Source: Morinoia aosen (lineage: Eukaryota > Arthropoda > Malacostraca > Amphipoda > Talitridae). From it: 64,000 nucleotides of DNA. Shown in pieces: positions 47,961 to 58,487 of the stretch. The stretch's first letter is position 1; every line of letters begins with the position of its first letter. Both the position numbers and the translations under genes were made by a program. The notes under the pieces were generated by a model, which saw only the letters and a list, made by a program, of their open reading frames with translations, did not search any database and was not told the DNA's origin. The stretch spans positions 41,041,732 through 41,105,731 of the forward strand of contig CM059572.1 of the NCBI GenBank assembly GCA_030386875.1, given 5' to 3'.

Positions 47961-48100
47961 TTGAGCATCAAAGTCCAGGACAAGCAGCCGGTCGACCTGT
48001 ACTATCTGACGGACATCTCGGGCAGCATGAAGGACGACATGGAAAACATTAAAAAAGTGGCAGCCGAACTGTGGAACGGGTTAAAAAACGTCACCAACAA
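47941..48100 (+). CDS. Integrin beta gene 2, exon 3: start of beta-I domain with MIDAS
   Basis: It reads ETVDVQLSIKVQDKQPVDLY then YLTDISGSMKDDMENIKKVA and ends GLKNVTN plus two bases at AA|GTGAGG (phase 1 in, 2 out). Residues D133-x-S135-x-S137 form the MIDAS and D140-D141 the ADMIDAS of the ligand-binding beta-I domain, so metal binding looks intact. Confidence 0.95.
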
Positions 48101-48105
48101 GTGAG

Positions 48106-48300
48106 GCACTCTGATTTTCAACACGTGGTAGACTGAGATCGATTTTTCATTCGTGGTAGACTGAGATACTGGAATTTTTCATTCGTGGTAGACTGAGATA
48201 CTCGGATTTTTCATTCGCGGTAGACTGAGATACTAGGATATTTCATTTGTGGTGGACTGAGATACTGGGATTTTCAACATGTCGAATATTGAGATACAGT
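48106..48300. repeat. 34-bp imperfect repeats next to the exon 3 donor
   Basis: Five or so copies of GTGGTAGACTGAGATACTGG plus ATTTTTCATTC begin a few bases after the donor. Diverged copies reappear at about 49400-49620. Confidence 0.8.
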
Positions 48301-48580
48301 GTAACTCCTAAACAGCGAAGTAACCATTTTTATTTGAGCTTAGAACTCGCACGCTCTTTAGAAAGAGGCATTTAGTAATAATGTTTTCCCTCATATAATG
48401 CATTTTTTATCAATTCTCTATTATTGGTTGATTAACCTACAGCTGAAATAAATTATCTTGAATAGACAATTAGCTTATTGTAGAAGTTCAAGCATTTATA
48501 TTTTTAAATCGTTGTCCAATATTGGGTAAATTTTAAGGAAAATATGAGAACTCGTAAGTAATGGTAATGCATAATGTACT

Positions 48581-49088
48581 GGGTGATTCAAAGAGAATGA
48601 CCCTATTTCATGATCAAATATTTCTTAAGTAAATGTATGAATCAGAATGAGGGAAAGGGTGTTTGAAAGATCAGATTTCAAAGATCAGATTTTCTCCCCA
48701 CTGGAGCTTATCAGTAAGAGCATTTCAAAAGAAAAGCGGCCTCAGCGATGGATTGGTCGGATAGGGGCCCAAGATATTACACTTTGTGCTTGGCCTCTTA
48801 GATCTCCTGACCTCACAGTTTGTGATTTGTTCTCTGGGTCATCGATTAAAAATCGAATAACAACAGCGATCAATTCAGTTGATCCTGAGGTGCTTCAACG
48901 TGTTTGGAAACAACTCTCACATCGTATTGTTGTTGTTCGTGCTACAAGGGAGCTATGTTGAGCACTTGTAACATGTGAAACAAAACTTGGCTGATAGTAG
49001 AATACTTGTGTTGTAAGTTTTATTTTTTCCCATGTTTCCTTCATAAAATATTTAATCATGATATGGGGTCATTCTTTTTGAATCACCC
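48581..49088 (+). mobile_element. Tc1/mariner-superfamily element, internally deleted
   Basis: Terminal inverted repeats of about 55 bp (GGGTGATTCAAAGAGAATGA at the left; complement of the same, with few changes, ending 49088) enclose a remnant transposase frame (48647-48961). It reads QRWIGRIGAQDITLCAWPLR-SPDLTVCDLF..., matching the conserved RSPDLTPxDFF block around the last catalytic acidic residue of this superfamily. The N-terminal half is missing. Confidence 0.8.
48647..48961 (+). pseudogene. Transposase C-terminal remnant (Tc1/mariner superfamily)
   Basis: 104 codons. The recognisable part is residues about 35-100: RWIGR, W-P-x-R-S-P-D-L-T-x-C-D, then a helical INSVDPEVLQRVWKQLSHRI tail. 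The first 30 residues do not fit, and the DNA-binding domain is absent. Confidence 0.7.
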
Positions 49089-49777
49089 TTTATTCCAGTG
49101 ATTGGACAAGGCCTTATTTTAAAGTGAACAAACATGATGATATGATACTCGTCATTTAAAGCGTTCATATCCATGCGTTAAAAAATAATGTCATAAAATA
49201 GCTAATTTGTTAATTTAATTCAATTGCCTGTGCCATTGCGAGTGGCTGTAAATTCCTCGGCAATAAATAGGTGGCGCCACCATTGGTAGACCTTCGCTGT
49301 TTAGGAAATATGTAACGCTGTTTGGGTACACCCGATTTCAGAGCATTTCTTTCTTTACAATCACGCTGTTTAGGAGTAATGTTGTTCTGGTATTTTCCAC
49401 TCAAAGCAGACTGAGATACTGGGATTTTCCACTCATGGCTGAGTGAAATACTGCAAATTTTTACTCATAGCTGACCAAGTTTTGCCACACGTGGGAGACG
49501 AAGCTTTTCTACAAGTGGAGACTAAGTTTTCCCAAATATGAGCGACTAGGCTTTCCCACGTACGGCAGACTCAGCTTTACCACATGTGGAAAACTAAGCG
49601 TTTACACTTGTATGAGACTAAGTTCCCTTTAGGGAACAACGGAGGTTCCAAGTGCAGATCGAACACAATTTCTCGAAAATTAAAGTTAAAAGTGGATACT
49701 TTTACCTTTAATGTTGAATAATTATTTTTCGCCAAATGTAGCATTTTAGGGGTAAACAATGTCACCAAAGTTAGTTC

Positions 49778-50248
49778 TTGCTTTGTTGTAAGAGGTATTC
49801 AGTGTTGGCCGGATTAGGTGATGCTAAAAATGGCTTACCGGATTTTGATCGTAAACCCATCAAGCCAGTCTTTGAACTGCTGTTTAATGATAAACTATTG
49901 TCAAAATGTTCTCACGGAGGTATCCAAAATACAAATGAGTTTTTTCCTCATTTGATATGGGAGCTTAATCTGAAATATATTTTCGTTGGTCGCACTCGTT
50001 TAGAACTTTCTGTGTATGAAGCAGCAATTGTTTACACTGAGGGAGAGTTAGGTAGAATTCCTTTAGTTGAGGCATTGAATTTGAATCGAAGTATTCATTT
50101 GAAGAGAGGTTTACCGGCCATTTGTTATACCAGAGTACGACTAGCATGTGTCCCTGGTCAAAAATCAGTGGTGAATAACTGTCGTCTTCAATCATTAAAA
50201 GAGAAAAATCAGAATAATGAATTGTCGCATAGCGCTGGAAGTTTCTGA
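49778..50248 (+). pseudogene. Mutator-like transposase fragment
   Basis: An open frame of about 156 codons with KCSHGGIQNTNEFFPHLIWE, then YIFVGRTRLELSVYEAAIVY and TEGELGRIPLVEALNL. As I recall it, this matches the C-terminal part of insect Mutator-like transposases (C-x-H/D-G-x-T-Q-N-x-N-E-S...W). No N-terminal part is present. It lies in intron 3 of integrin gene 2. Confidence 0.5.
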
Positions 50249-50259
50249 TTGTGTTTCAG

Positions 50260-51170
50260 CAATAATTGAAAGATATTTCACAGTTGGTTTTATCGGATGA
50301 CAAGTTTGTATTCCTTGAAAATTAACTTTGAAAATTTTAAATTCGTTTTTCTCGAATCTTAATTTTTTAGAAGTTACTCGCTATTTGTGTCACGATTTCT
50401 TCGCAATGCTTATAGCTATTAATATATACATATATAAACACACATTTTGTTCTAGATTCACTGTCTTCCTCATTTTTATTCGTTTTTGTGGCACGGATTT
50501 TTTATTTTTTTTTTGCCGTGTCAACTTGAAGTACGTCCTGACGTCTAGCATCTTTTTGTAGACCATTGATTCTAGCACAAAATGTCTATTGAGTTATATT
50601 ATTTTGGAGAAATGTTCATTTATGCCAAAACTGGTCCAAATAATTTTATTATATGAGTATTCTGCCAGAAGGTTATATGATTTTTTGACTCATCGGTTTA
50701 GTGTCTTATTAGGGTACTAATTAAATTTATATGATTGAGTTGACATGAATAAGTTTGGTAGAAATATTTACAACTGACTCATTTCTTCCTTCCTACGTAG
50801 TCTCTGGCGATCCGGCCTCAGTTCGCTGATTAGCAGCTTTATATTTTGCGAGACGGGTTCCTTCATAGGCCCTTCAGGATTTGGTCTACCCTTTAACTTC
50901 ATGTTTTTTGCAATTTTAAGTTTTCTTACTTTGTCGTCCTGATAGTTAATTGAAGCTTCAAAGAAGAACTTTTTCTATAATATGTAGATGATGCAAAAAT
51001 TGTGGGTTTTTCTCTAGGAATCGATTTCTTGGGAAATAGATTGAATTTCTTTAAAGGTGTGTTCGTGGGTATTAGCTTAGAAACTAAAACTTAAGATCTC
51101 ATGAAGGGTAATTGTACACTTGACTGCATCTATTTCGATGATTTGTTTGTGTTTTGACGCGCTTTCATAG
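50260..51170 (+). other. Gene 2 intron 3, distal part
   Basis: AT-rich; nothing recognised. Confidence 0.4.
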
Positions 51171-51239
51171 CCTGCGGCTCGGCTTTGGGACGTTCGTTGA
51201 CAAGAAGATGCTGCCTTACTACGATCATCACGTCGCGGC
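51171..51239 (+). CDS. Integrin beta gene 2, exon 4
   Basis: A 69-nt exon between TTTCATAG and GC|GTAAGT (phase 2 in, 2 out). It encodes LRLGFGTFVDKKMLPYYDHH-VAA, the highly conserved F/L-R-x-G-F-G-S/T-F-V-D-K strand of the beta-I domain. It is too short for ORF-based detection but certain by sequence and phase. Confidence 0.95.
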
Positions 51240-53761
51240 GTAAGTGCTTCTGTTTCTCCTTTTTTGCATGTATTATAAAATTAGTTAAATTTGACAAATG
51301 AATGTGATCTGCATCGAACTGCATGGAATCTTGTGAATTTGATGCTATTAAACACTCACATGCATTTAATTTCACACTGAGCGACACCTCTTCACATGTC
51401 CGAAATACACGAAAATAAAGTTTCACAGAAAACTTAATGTATTTTTTACACGATTTAAAAGGGATAATGAATAAATTTTCTTCCGAAAAGTGCATTAACT
51501 CTTTGTTGAGATAGATTAAACTTAAGTTCTATATTCAAATGAAATATGAAGTCAGTTGTAGTAAGGAACTTTGTAGAAGGAACCGTGAACTGGATCATGC
51601 ATTCATTTAGCTTTAAATAAGTATTTATAAAAATTGAGTTACGGATTACAGGTCAGTCAGGGGCGTTATGAAAATACCCTCCTTGTACACGGGCGGCTCG
51701 CATCGCGGTCAAAGTATTAACATGAAATAAAGAACTACGACTAGCCAGCAATTGATAAAATCTATTACGACGACACAAACATATTTCTTGTGATTTACAA
51801 AACACTTGGCACGCAAGCGTGTTAATTTGGTAAGTTTGCTTAGAGTTCGAGAGTGTGTAACTTTACTAATGCCTCATCTGAGACCGACACAGGAAAGGCT
51901 TCAGTGAGTCAATATCATGACTGCACCATCACGGATTCAGGAATCTGTAGGCTTCAATGATACTGTACTTTACTCAAGTCTTATCAAAAGTTCGAAACTT
52001 TATTTGTTAATTCCGATAATCTACTAAAACCAGTTTTAATTTTTTTTAACTGTGGTGTTACTGTAACCGTTTTATAGATTGCTACACCACAGGTACTTGC
52101 TCCTGAATTTTGAGCTGCTGTAGCTTTCCCCGGAGCATTGGCTTCGGCTAATTCCTTGTGCTAACCTGTAGCTGAATCATAATTTTCTTTTAGTAGTTAA
52201 GCTTTGGTTTTGCTGAAAAATAATAGATGTCAGGAATTGTAATGCAACATTCAAATACATATTGCATTAAAAAAATTGTACCTCCAGACAATATTCGGGA
52301 GCAATGACTTACTGCTTGATAATTGCAGAATAGTATTAAAAATGTGCTAGTACTTAGGGAAATGCTCACGAGCAAAGGTACCCAGTACATATCAACGAAT
52401 AAAGTTGTTTTGTGACCATTGCTTACCCATTCTTAGCCCAGACATATTTAGTTCTCACGATTACTGATACTGACATTCAATCAATTCATTCATTTTCTAG
52501 TTCTCTCATGTTGCAAAAACTTGTCATTAAATCCTAAATGTTATTAGAATCATGGTCCAAAATCCATAGATAAAAATTTATGATTAATGATTATTGCATG
52601 TACGGAATTAACCGATTGTGTGATGAATCGATCGATGTGTTCCCTAGTTTTGTGTTCCCTAGCGATGTGTTCCTTTTCGTTGTGTTCTCTACCGTTGTGT
52701 TTCTTATTAAGCGACGTGTTCCCTAGCGTTGTGTTCTGCGTTGTGTTCTCTACCGATGTGTTTGCAAGCGATGTGTTCCCTAGCGTTGTGTTCTGCGTTG
52801 TGTTCTCTACCGATGTGTTTGCAAGCGATGTGTTTCCTAGCGTTGTGTTCTGCATTGTGTTCTCTACCGATGTGTTTCCAAGCGATGTGTACCCTAGCGT
52901 TGTGTTCTGCGTTGTGTTCTCTACCGATGTGTTCCCAAGCGATGTGTACCCTAGCGTTGTGTTCTGCATTGTGTTCTTAACCGATGTGTTTGCAAGCGAT
53001 GTGTTCATTAGCGATGTGTTGTAAGCCAGTAAGGGAGCCAACTCTCATGCGCTAAGTTGGAGTGTCTGCCTCAAGTACAGCCGAAGTTTCTCAGTATAAG
53101 CTAGGCTCCTCAATATAAGCTCGGTGAAGTTCTATTTCACGAACGAATATCGAATTGATACAGAAATTCTATGCAGTTATCGTGATGCTTGGAATTTTAT
53201 AACTTCAACAGCAGTTCACTCACTTAAGGACTGTGCCATTGGTTTCATGCTAGTCCTTTTCTGCAGCACGTCCTTACTATTTTTTTCGGTTTCCGCGGAA
53301 CAATTTAAGCCCAAAAGAAATAATACTTACAAGTTCTTTTTGGTTGTCGACTGTTTCTCTATTGCCGCATGTGCAAAGTTGTTTTTAACTGGTTCTCTTT
53401 TCCTCCACGTGCTAATTGGCTTTTTGCTGGTTCTTCTTTGCTGGTAGGTTTTATTTAGATACAAATCTCTTCAGCAGCCTTTTCAACAAATAATTTAAAG
53501 TAAAATACTAGTACGACAGCTCTAAAATCATTAAACTCAAACCTCGTACTCATTTGATATGAATTATTATTGATTCAACGTTGTTCTCAGCAAACAATTC
53601 TGACTCCAAAGCTTTAAGCTACGGAATTGTAAAGAAGTTGTTCATATAAATGAATACAAGAGCCGTTTGATACTACACAATTTGTGTTAATTTTTATCGT
53701 AACCCTTGCTGTCCTAATAAATTGTCACCTTCGTAGACCTGATAAATCGAACCCTTCGCAG
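51240..53761 (+). other. Gene 2 intron 4
   Basis: No gene. It contains the 57-bp array at 52615-53020. The rest shows nothing I recognise. Confidence 0.5.
52615..53022. repeat. 57-bp minisatellite
   Basis: Five to six units of CGATGTGTTCCCTAGCGTTG + TGTTCTGCGTTGTGTTCTCT + ACCGATGTGTTTGCAAG (57 bp). These are themselves made of 13-19-bp CGATGTGTT sub-repeats. It is open in several frames on both strands by chance. Confidence 0.9.
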
Positions 53762-53849
53762 TTCCTCAGACATCTCTCAGCTCTGCGAAGGTGCCCTCGG
53801 GTTCTGCAACGCTATGTCTCTTGAAGATTACAACGCAGATAAATTCCAG
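53762..53849 (+). CDS. Integrin beta gene 2, exon 5: specificity loop
   Basis: The acceptor AACCCTTCGCAG is chosen because it alone keeps phase with exon 4. It encodes SSDISQLCEGALGFCNAMSL then EDYNADKFQ and ends TTCCAG|GTAAAT (phase 2 in, 0 out). This is the beta-I specificity-determining region. Here the two cysteines enclose six residues, and the segment is shorter than the fly C-E-N-C-K-A-P-Y-G-Y pattern. Alignment of the second Cys is ambiguous. Confidence 0.9.
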
Positions 53850-54204
53850 GTAAATACCAATATTTTTACCACGTTGTACTCTCAGAAGTGGTTTCGAATT
53901 ATTTTCAAGATCTGCACGAGTTTTTACTTTGGAATCTGCGTTAAAAATTTGGAACAAACTGGTAACTGACACATTCTGCGTAGAAACTACGACAGCTCAA
54001 ATTTCAACACATTAACGTTAAAACAAAGATAATTTCGGTGTACGTCACTGTTTGCAGTCGGCACATAAGAAAAGAGTTGTCGTGCAGATATTGAAGTTCG
54101 CTATTTTAAATAAGCACATGCCGCAAAGAAACGATTATCGACATGTATAAATAAAAAAGTGTTATCGTAAAATAAGTATTTGATTAAATATTCTCCAACT
54201 CCAG

Positions 54205-54375
54205 GATATAATCAGCAAAACTGTGGTGATGGATAACCAGGACGCACCAGAAGGAGGCTTTGACGCTCTCCTCCAGGTTTTGAAATGCAAAGAGGAGATT
54301 GGGTGGACGGAAGACTCGAGGAAGATTGTCCTCTTCACGACGGATAACGCTTTTCACTACGCTGGAGATGGAAAG
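54205..54375 (+). CDS. Integrin beta gene 2, exon 6: SyMBS and central beta-I
   Basis: 57 codons, phase 0-0: DIISKTVVMDNQDAPEGGFD ... GWTEDSRKIVLFTTDNAFHY-AGDGK. N-x-D-x-P-E is the synergistic metal-site motif of integrin beta-I domains, and the T-D-x-x-F-H-x-A-G-D-G-K block is near-invariant. Confidence 0.96.
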
Positions 54376-54841
54376 GTATGGCTAATCCTACATTTTATTA
54401 TATTGTTGTGTCTTCCATAATGTTGTGTATGTGTGGTTGCTGTATCTTTCAATTATATTTATCAACAATGCTAGCTCTCAGTGTCCCGATTATATATTCT
54501 ACTATTTACGATTCGCATAAATTTTGCTTCAACATCATTTTGTTTCCAACATGCCATGCAATTTTTTAAATACCTTTCTACTTCTCTTAGTTCCCATTTG
54601 TGTGAAACTTGAAAGATTTAGGTTATTTATTGTTAAGAGACTTTATTTTAATTTGTGGTTAAGAGTTTCCAGCGCATTTTGCATCTAAAATCAACAATAT
54701 TATTGAAAGACATTAAGTTGAATAATTTGGCTTTATTTCGCACGATTTAGGTTTATTTATAAATCGTTTGAAAATCAAAATAATTTCATTTGTGAGTGAT
54801 TCGTTCTAGTTTACTGAAAATTTATTCATTTTCGTCTAAAA

Positions 54842-55487
54842 TTCATACAGAATTGAGTTTCTTCCACAACTTATTCAACGTTGGGCTTCTATCACAGCTT
54901 GCAGGCATTATATAGTTTCTTAAACTTTAGGTTGCAGCTGATAGGCATTTTACAATTTCGTACTCGATGGGTATCTATAGCAGCTGATATGCATTTTAAA
55001 GTTTCTTTTACCCTGGATTGGTACGGTAGCTGATACGCCTTATAAAGTTTCTTACACCTTGGGTTTATTTGCACCTGCTAGCCATTTTACTTTATTCTTA
55101 CACCCTGGGCTTATATCGCAGTCGGTAGGTATTTTACAGTTCCTACAGGTTGGCTTATATTGCAGTAGGTAGCCATTTTACAGTTTTTCATTGCCATAAT
55201 TTACAATGCGGCTGGCAAGTATTTCACTGTTTCTCACACACCGGGTTTACATTGCAACTGGCAAGTATTTCACTGTATCTCACACACCGGGTTTACATTG
55301 CAGCTGGCAAGTATTTCACTGTATCTCACACACCGGGTTTACATTGCAACTGGCAAGTATTTCACTGTATCTCACACACCGGGTTTACATTGCAACTGGC
55401 AAGTATTTCACTGTATCTCACACACCGGGTTTACATTGCAGCTGGCAAGTATTTCACTGTCTCTCACACGCTGGTTTTACATTGCAG
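54842..55487. repeat. 46-bp array of the exon 7 3' splice site
   Basis: About 14 units of CTGGCAAGTATTTCACTGTA + TCTCACACACCGGGTTTACA + TTGCA(A/G). Each unit's end copies the intron end (TTTACATTGCAG) and its start copies the first bases of exon 7 (CTGGCAGGCATTTC). Units become more alike towards the exon: those before 55200 are strongly diverged, while the last six are nearly identical. Some units end GCAG and some GCAA, so only a few retain a usable AG. Confidence 0.92.
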
Positions 55488-55583
55488 CTGGCAGGCATTT
55501 CGAGAGTGAATGACGGCGAGTGTCACTACGCTTCCGGCTCCTATACCGAGTCCCTAACTATGGACTATCCTAGTGTTTATCAG
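55488..55583 (+). CDS. Integrin beta gene 2, exon 7
   Basis: 32 codons, phase 0-0: LAGISRVNDGECHYASGSYT-ESLTMDYPSVYQ, matching the family L-G-G-I-x-x-P-N-D-G-x-C-H-L...Y...D-Y-P-S-I. It ends TATCAG|GTATGT. The minimal form uses the first donor at 55584. Thirteen to fourteen further identical donors, in frame, follow at 66-bp intervals, so longer exon forms are possible. The frame is open to 56633. Confidence 0.93.
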
Positions 55584-56625
55584 GTATGTGACCCAGCTTC
55601 TGGCTCCTATACCGAGTCCCTAACTATGGACTATCCTAGTGTTTATCAGGTATGTGACCCAGCTTCCGGCTCCTATACCGAGTCCCTAACTATGGACTAT
55701 CCTAGTGTTTATCAGGTATGTGTCCCAGCTTCCGGCTCCTATACCGAGTCCCTAACTATGGACTATCCTAGTGTTTATCAGGTATGTGTCCCAGCTTCTG
55801 GCTCCTATACCGAGTCCCTAACTATGGACTATCCTAGTGTTTATCAGGTATGTGTCCCAGCTTCTGGCTCCTATACCGAGTCCCTAACTATGGACTATCC
55901 TAGTGTTTATCAGGTATGTGACCCAGCTTCCGGCTCCTATACCGAGTCCCTAACTATGGACTATCCTAGTGTTTATCAGGTATGTGTCCCAGCTTCTGGC
56001 TCCTATACCGAGTCCCTAACTATGGACTATCCTAGTGTTTATCAGGTATGTGTCCCAGCTTCTGGCTCCTATACCGAGTCCCTAACTATGGACTATCCTA
56101 GTGTTTATCAGGTATGTGTCCCAGCTTCCGGCTCCTATACCGAGTCCCTAACTATGGACTATCCTAGTGTTTATCAGGTATGTGTCCCAGCTTCTGGCTC
56201 CTATACCGAGTCCCTAACTATGGACTATCCTAGTGTTTATCAGGTATGTGTCCCAGCTTCTGGCTCCTATACCGAGTCCCTAACTATGGACTATCCTAGT
56301 GTTTATCAGGTATGTGACCCAGCTTCCGGCTCCTATACCGAGTCCCTAACTATGGACTATCCTAGTGTTTATCAGGTATGTGACCCAGCTTCTGGCTCCT
56401 ATACCGAGTCCCTAACTATGGACTATCCTAGTGTTTATCAGGTATGTGTCCCAGCTTCCCGCTCCTATACCGAGTCCCTAACTATGGACTATCCTGGTGT
56501 TTATCAGGTATGTGTCCCAGCTTCCGGCTCCTATACCGAGTCCCTAACACCTAACTATGGACTATCCTGGTGTTTATCAGGTATGTGTCCCAGCTTCCGG
56601 CTCCTACACCGAGTCCCTAACTATG
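55530..56625. repeat. 66-bp in-frame array of exon 7 end plus 5' splice site
   Basis: Fifteen full units and two altered ones. Each has about 50 bases of exon 7 (codons for A-S-G-S-Y-T-E-S-L-T-M-D-Y-P-S-V-Y-Q), then GTATGTGTCCCAG or GTATGTGACCCAG. The unit is 22 codons with no stop, adding V-C-[V/D]-P per unit. Substitutions are few (GTC/GAC, TTCT/TTCC, one TCCC, one S-to-G), so the array is young. The sixteenth unit carries a short internal duplication (CTAACACCTAACTATGG) that shifts the frame. Confidence 0.96.
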
Positions 56626-56639
56626 GAAAATAATTGATG

Positions 56640-57512
56640 TTTATGAAAGTTAGTGTTTGCCTTCGACTAACACAATCAACCCTAGAGCGGCTTGTAGGCC
56701 TACAATCAGAAAAATTCCACGATGTAAGTATCGAAGTAAGAATTTCCATTTCGAAAATCCTTTTACTTTAAGTAAGTAAAGTAGCTTTCTTGGATATGAA
56801 AAAAAGAGCGAAAACTAAGTCCGAACTTTTAGATATAATCACCTTTGAGCCATTCAATTTATGTCCTATCTAGCTCCAATTCACTCAAAGTAAAAAAGAA
56901 AAGAAAAAAGAAAAGGAAATTGAAAAAGTTAATTTCCAAAAAACAAAATAAAATCACATTTCATTGGATTTTAAAATACTTAAAGTTAGGATCCTTAGTT
57001 GATACACCTGGGTATCGTTATACCCATGTCACTAGCTGAAACAAATGATAAAGGGCAATGTAGTCCTTTTGTTGCTTAATCTTGCTTTGATAATGTATGT
57101 AACTACAAATAGGAAAAAAAGACATAATTTCAGTGACAAAGCATTGATGAAAACGCTCTTTTTAGTGCACACTTACATTGAAATACGAGCTCAGGGACTT
57201 GCGGTATAAGGAATTATTTTTGAAAGTAAAATGGGTGGATTAAAATAATTCTGCATCTAAGACTTTGGGGTCGACATTCACTGTTATATTCAAATCTTTT
57301 TCTCTTTAAAAAATATCAGCCATGATGCACAAGCAATTTAGGGAGTACATTCAAAATAGGGTTACCAAATATAAAAAGAGAACATTTACTTAAATTAAAA
57401 TAAAATGTTTAGTTTTTAAATTGCCATCGAAAAGAACCCATGGAGCGTTGCTTACTTCTTATGAATATATATTATACCACACATGAATTTTACATAAGCA
57501 TCCCATTTTCAG
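56640..57512 (+). other. Gene 2 intron 7, remainder
   Basis: Non-coding. An A-rich tract lies at 56885-56950. One arm of a 310-bp inverted repeat is at about 56971-57275. Confidence 0.5.
56971..57275 (+). repeat. Left arm of intronic inverted repeat
   Basis: Runs from TTAAAATACTTAAAGTTAGG to ACTTTGGGGTCGAC. Its reverse complement, roughly 80-85% alike by eye, is at 61283-61590. Shared words include AGGATCCTTAGTTGATACA, GACATAATTTCAGTGA and AAATACGAGCTCAG. Confidence 0.85.
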
Positions 57513-57677
57513 ATCTCTGATGCTGCAGGCAAAAATCATATTGCCATCATATTTGCCGTGGTGAAGGAAGTGAAGCCGCTCTACGACAAGCTGTCGAGCC
57601 AAGTGGCCTTGTCAACTGTCAGCACTATTGAGAAGGACTCATCGAACATCTTGAATGTCATCACCACTCAAGTGGAG
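57513..57677 (+). CDS. Integrin beta gene 2, exon 8: end of beta-I domain
   Basis: 55 codons, phase 0-0: ISDAAGKNHIAIIFAVVKEV... LYDKLSSQVALSTVSTIEKD-SSN. It matches the beta-I strand I-x-x-I-F-A-V-T followed by Y-x-x-L and the D-S-S-N motif. Acceptor CCCATTTTCAG, donor GTGGAG|GTAATG. Confidence 0.95.
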
Positions 57678-58337
57678 GTAATGCTTCTGTTAATAATGAA
57701 CATGTTGCCTAAACATGACCCCTCGTCTTTGGCTGGGTCATAGAGAAAGCATTGAATAATGTCCACCGTGCTAGGGTTAAAGAGGCTTACACTAATTTAA
57801 TCTTGGAGAAATAAACGAATAGGGAGTGGCACCCATTACGAAAGGCAGGAGCATGGCAACAAGTTAGGAGATACACGGCAGAGCAACATTTGCATGAACT
57901 GGATGTGCACATCGGTATGGCAAATCGAGAATGGCCATTTTTTACACGGTGGGTAGACAAGAAAATGGGAAAAAAAATATTTGGTAGCGACAATACAGGT
58001 GTGGACCGGGAATTTCTATTGAACGTACTACCATAACTGAACAAACTGCTTGCTTAAAACTAATACGTAAATAAAATCGAAATGTTTTCTTTTAAGTTCT
58101 GTAGGGATCATCAGATGCGCTCTTAAGCGAGTTACTTTGAATCCTTACGACTGTTGTGAATAACAAAATAAATTCATTCTTTTCCAGGAATTAATGAAAA
58201 AGTATATCTTCATCAGGAATTACTTTAAATTAATTACTTCTCTAAAAAGGAATTCATGAAAAAGTAATTATTTTTCAGGAATTACTTTGAATCCTTACGA
58301 CTGTTGTGAATAACAAAACAAATTCTTTATTTTTCAG
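57678..58337 (+). other. Gene 2 intron 8 with duplicated acceptor
   Basis: 58131-58220 and 58281-58370 are near-copies (ACTTTGAATCCTTACGACTG ... TTTCAGNAATTAATGAAAAAG). An intermediate partial copy is at 58231-58280. The second copy contains the real exon 9 start. The first carries a decoy TTTTCCAG and about 20 bases of exon 9-like sequence. Confidence 0.85.
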
Positions 58338-58487
58338 AAATTAATGAAAAAGTTTACGTTCACGAGTAGAGACGCACCAGAGTATTTGGACATCAGCTTC
58401 ACCAACACCTGCCCTGGGCCAGATAAAGAAGAAAAATGCGATGACTTGAAGTTGGGGGATGAGGCTACCGTTACTGCTCATATCAAG
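58338..58487 (+). CDS. Integrin beta gene 2, exon 9: hybrid domain
   Basis: 50 codons, phase 0-0: KLMKKFTFTSRDAPEYLDIS ... EEKCDDLKLGDEATVTAHIK. It matches the family's return into the hybrid domain (I-x-F-x-S-x-C ... C-x-x-L-x-x-G-x-x-V-x-F). Donor AAG|GTATGA. Confidence 0.95.

Noticed and set aside
50801..50910. Exon-like stretch after TACGTAG, reading LWRSGLSSLISS and resembling the beta-I FRxGFGSF strand
   Set aside because: The true strand (LRLGFGTFVDKK) is at 51171-51239 with correct phases; this stretch then diverges.
51130..51495. 121-codon minus-strand frame
   Set aside because: Antisense of integrin exon 4 and its intron; no family match.
53726..53761. Possible FVDL start of exon 5 upstream of 53762
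   Set aside because: Wrong phase relative to exon 4; FVDK is already encoded in exon 4.
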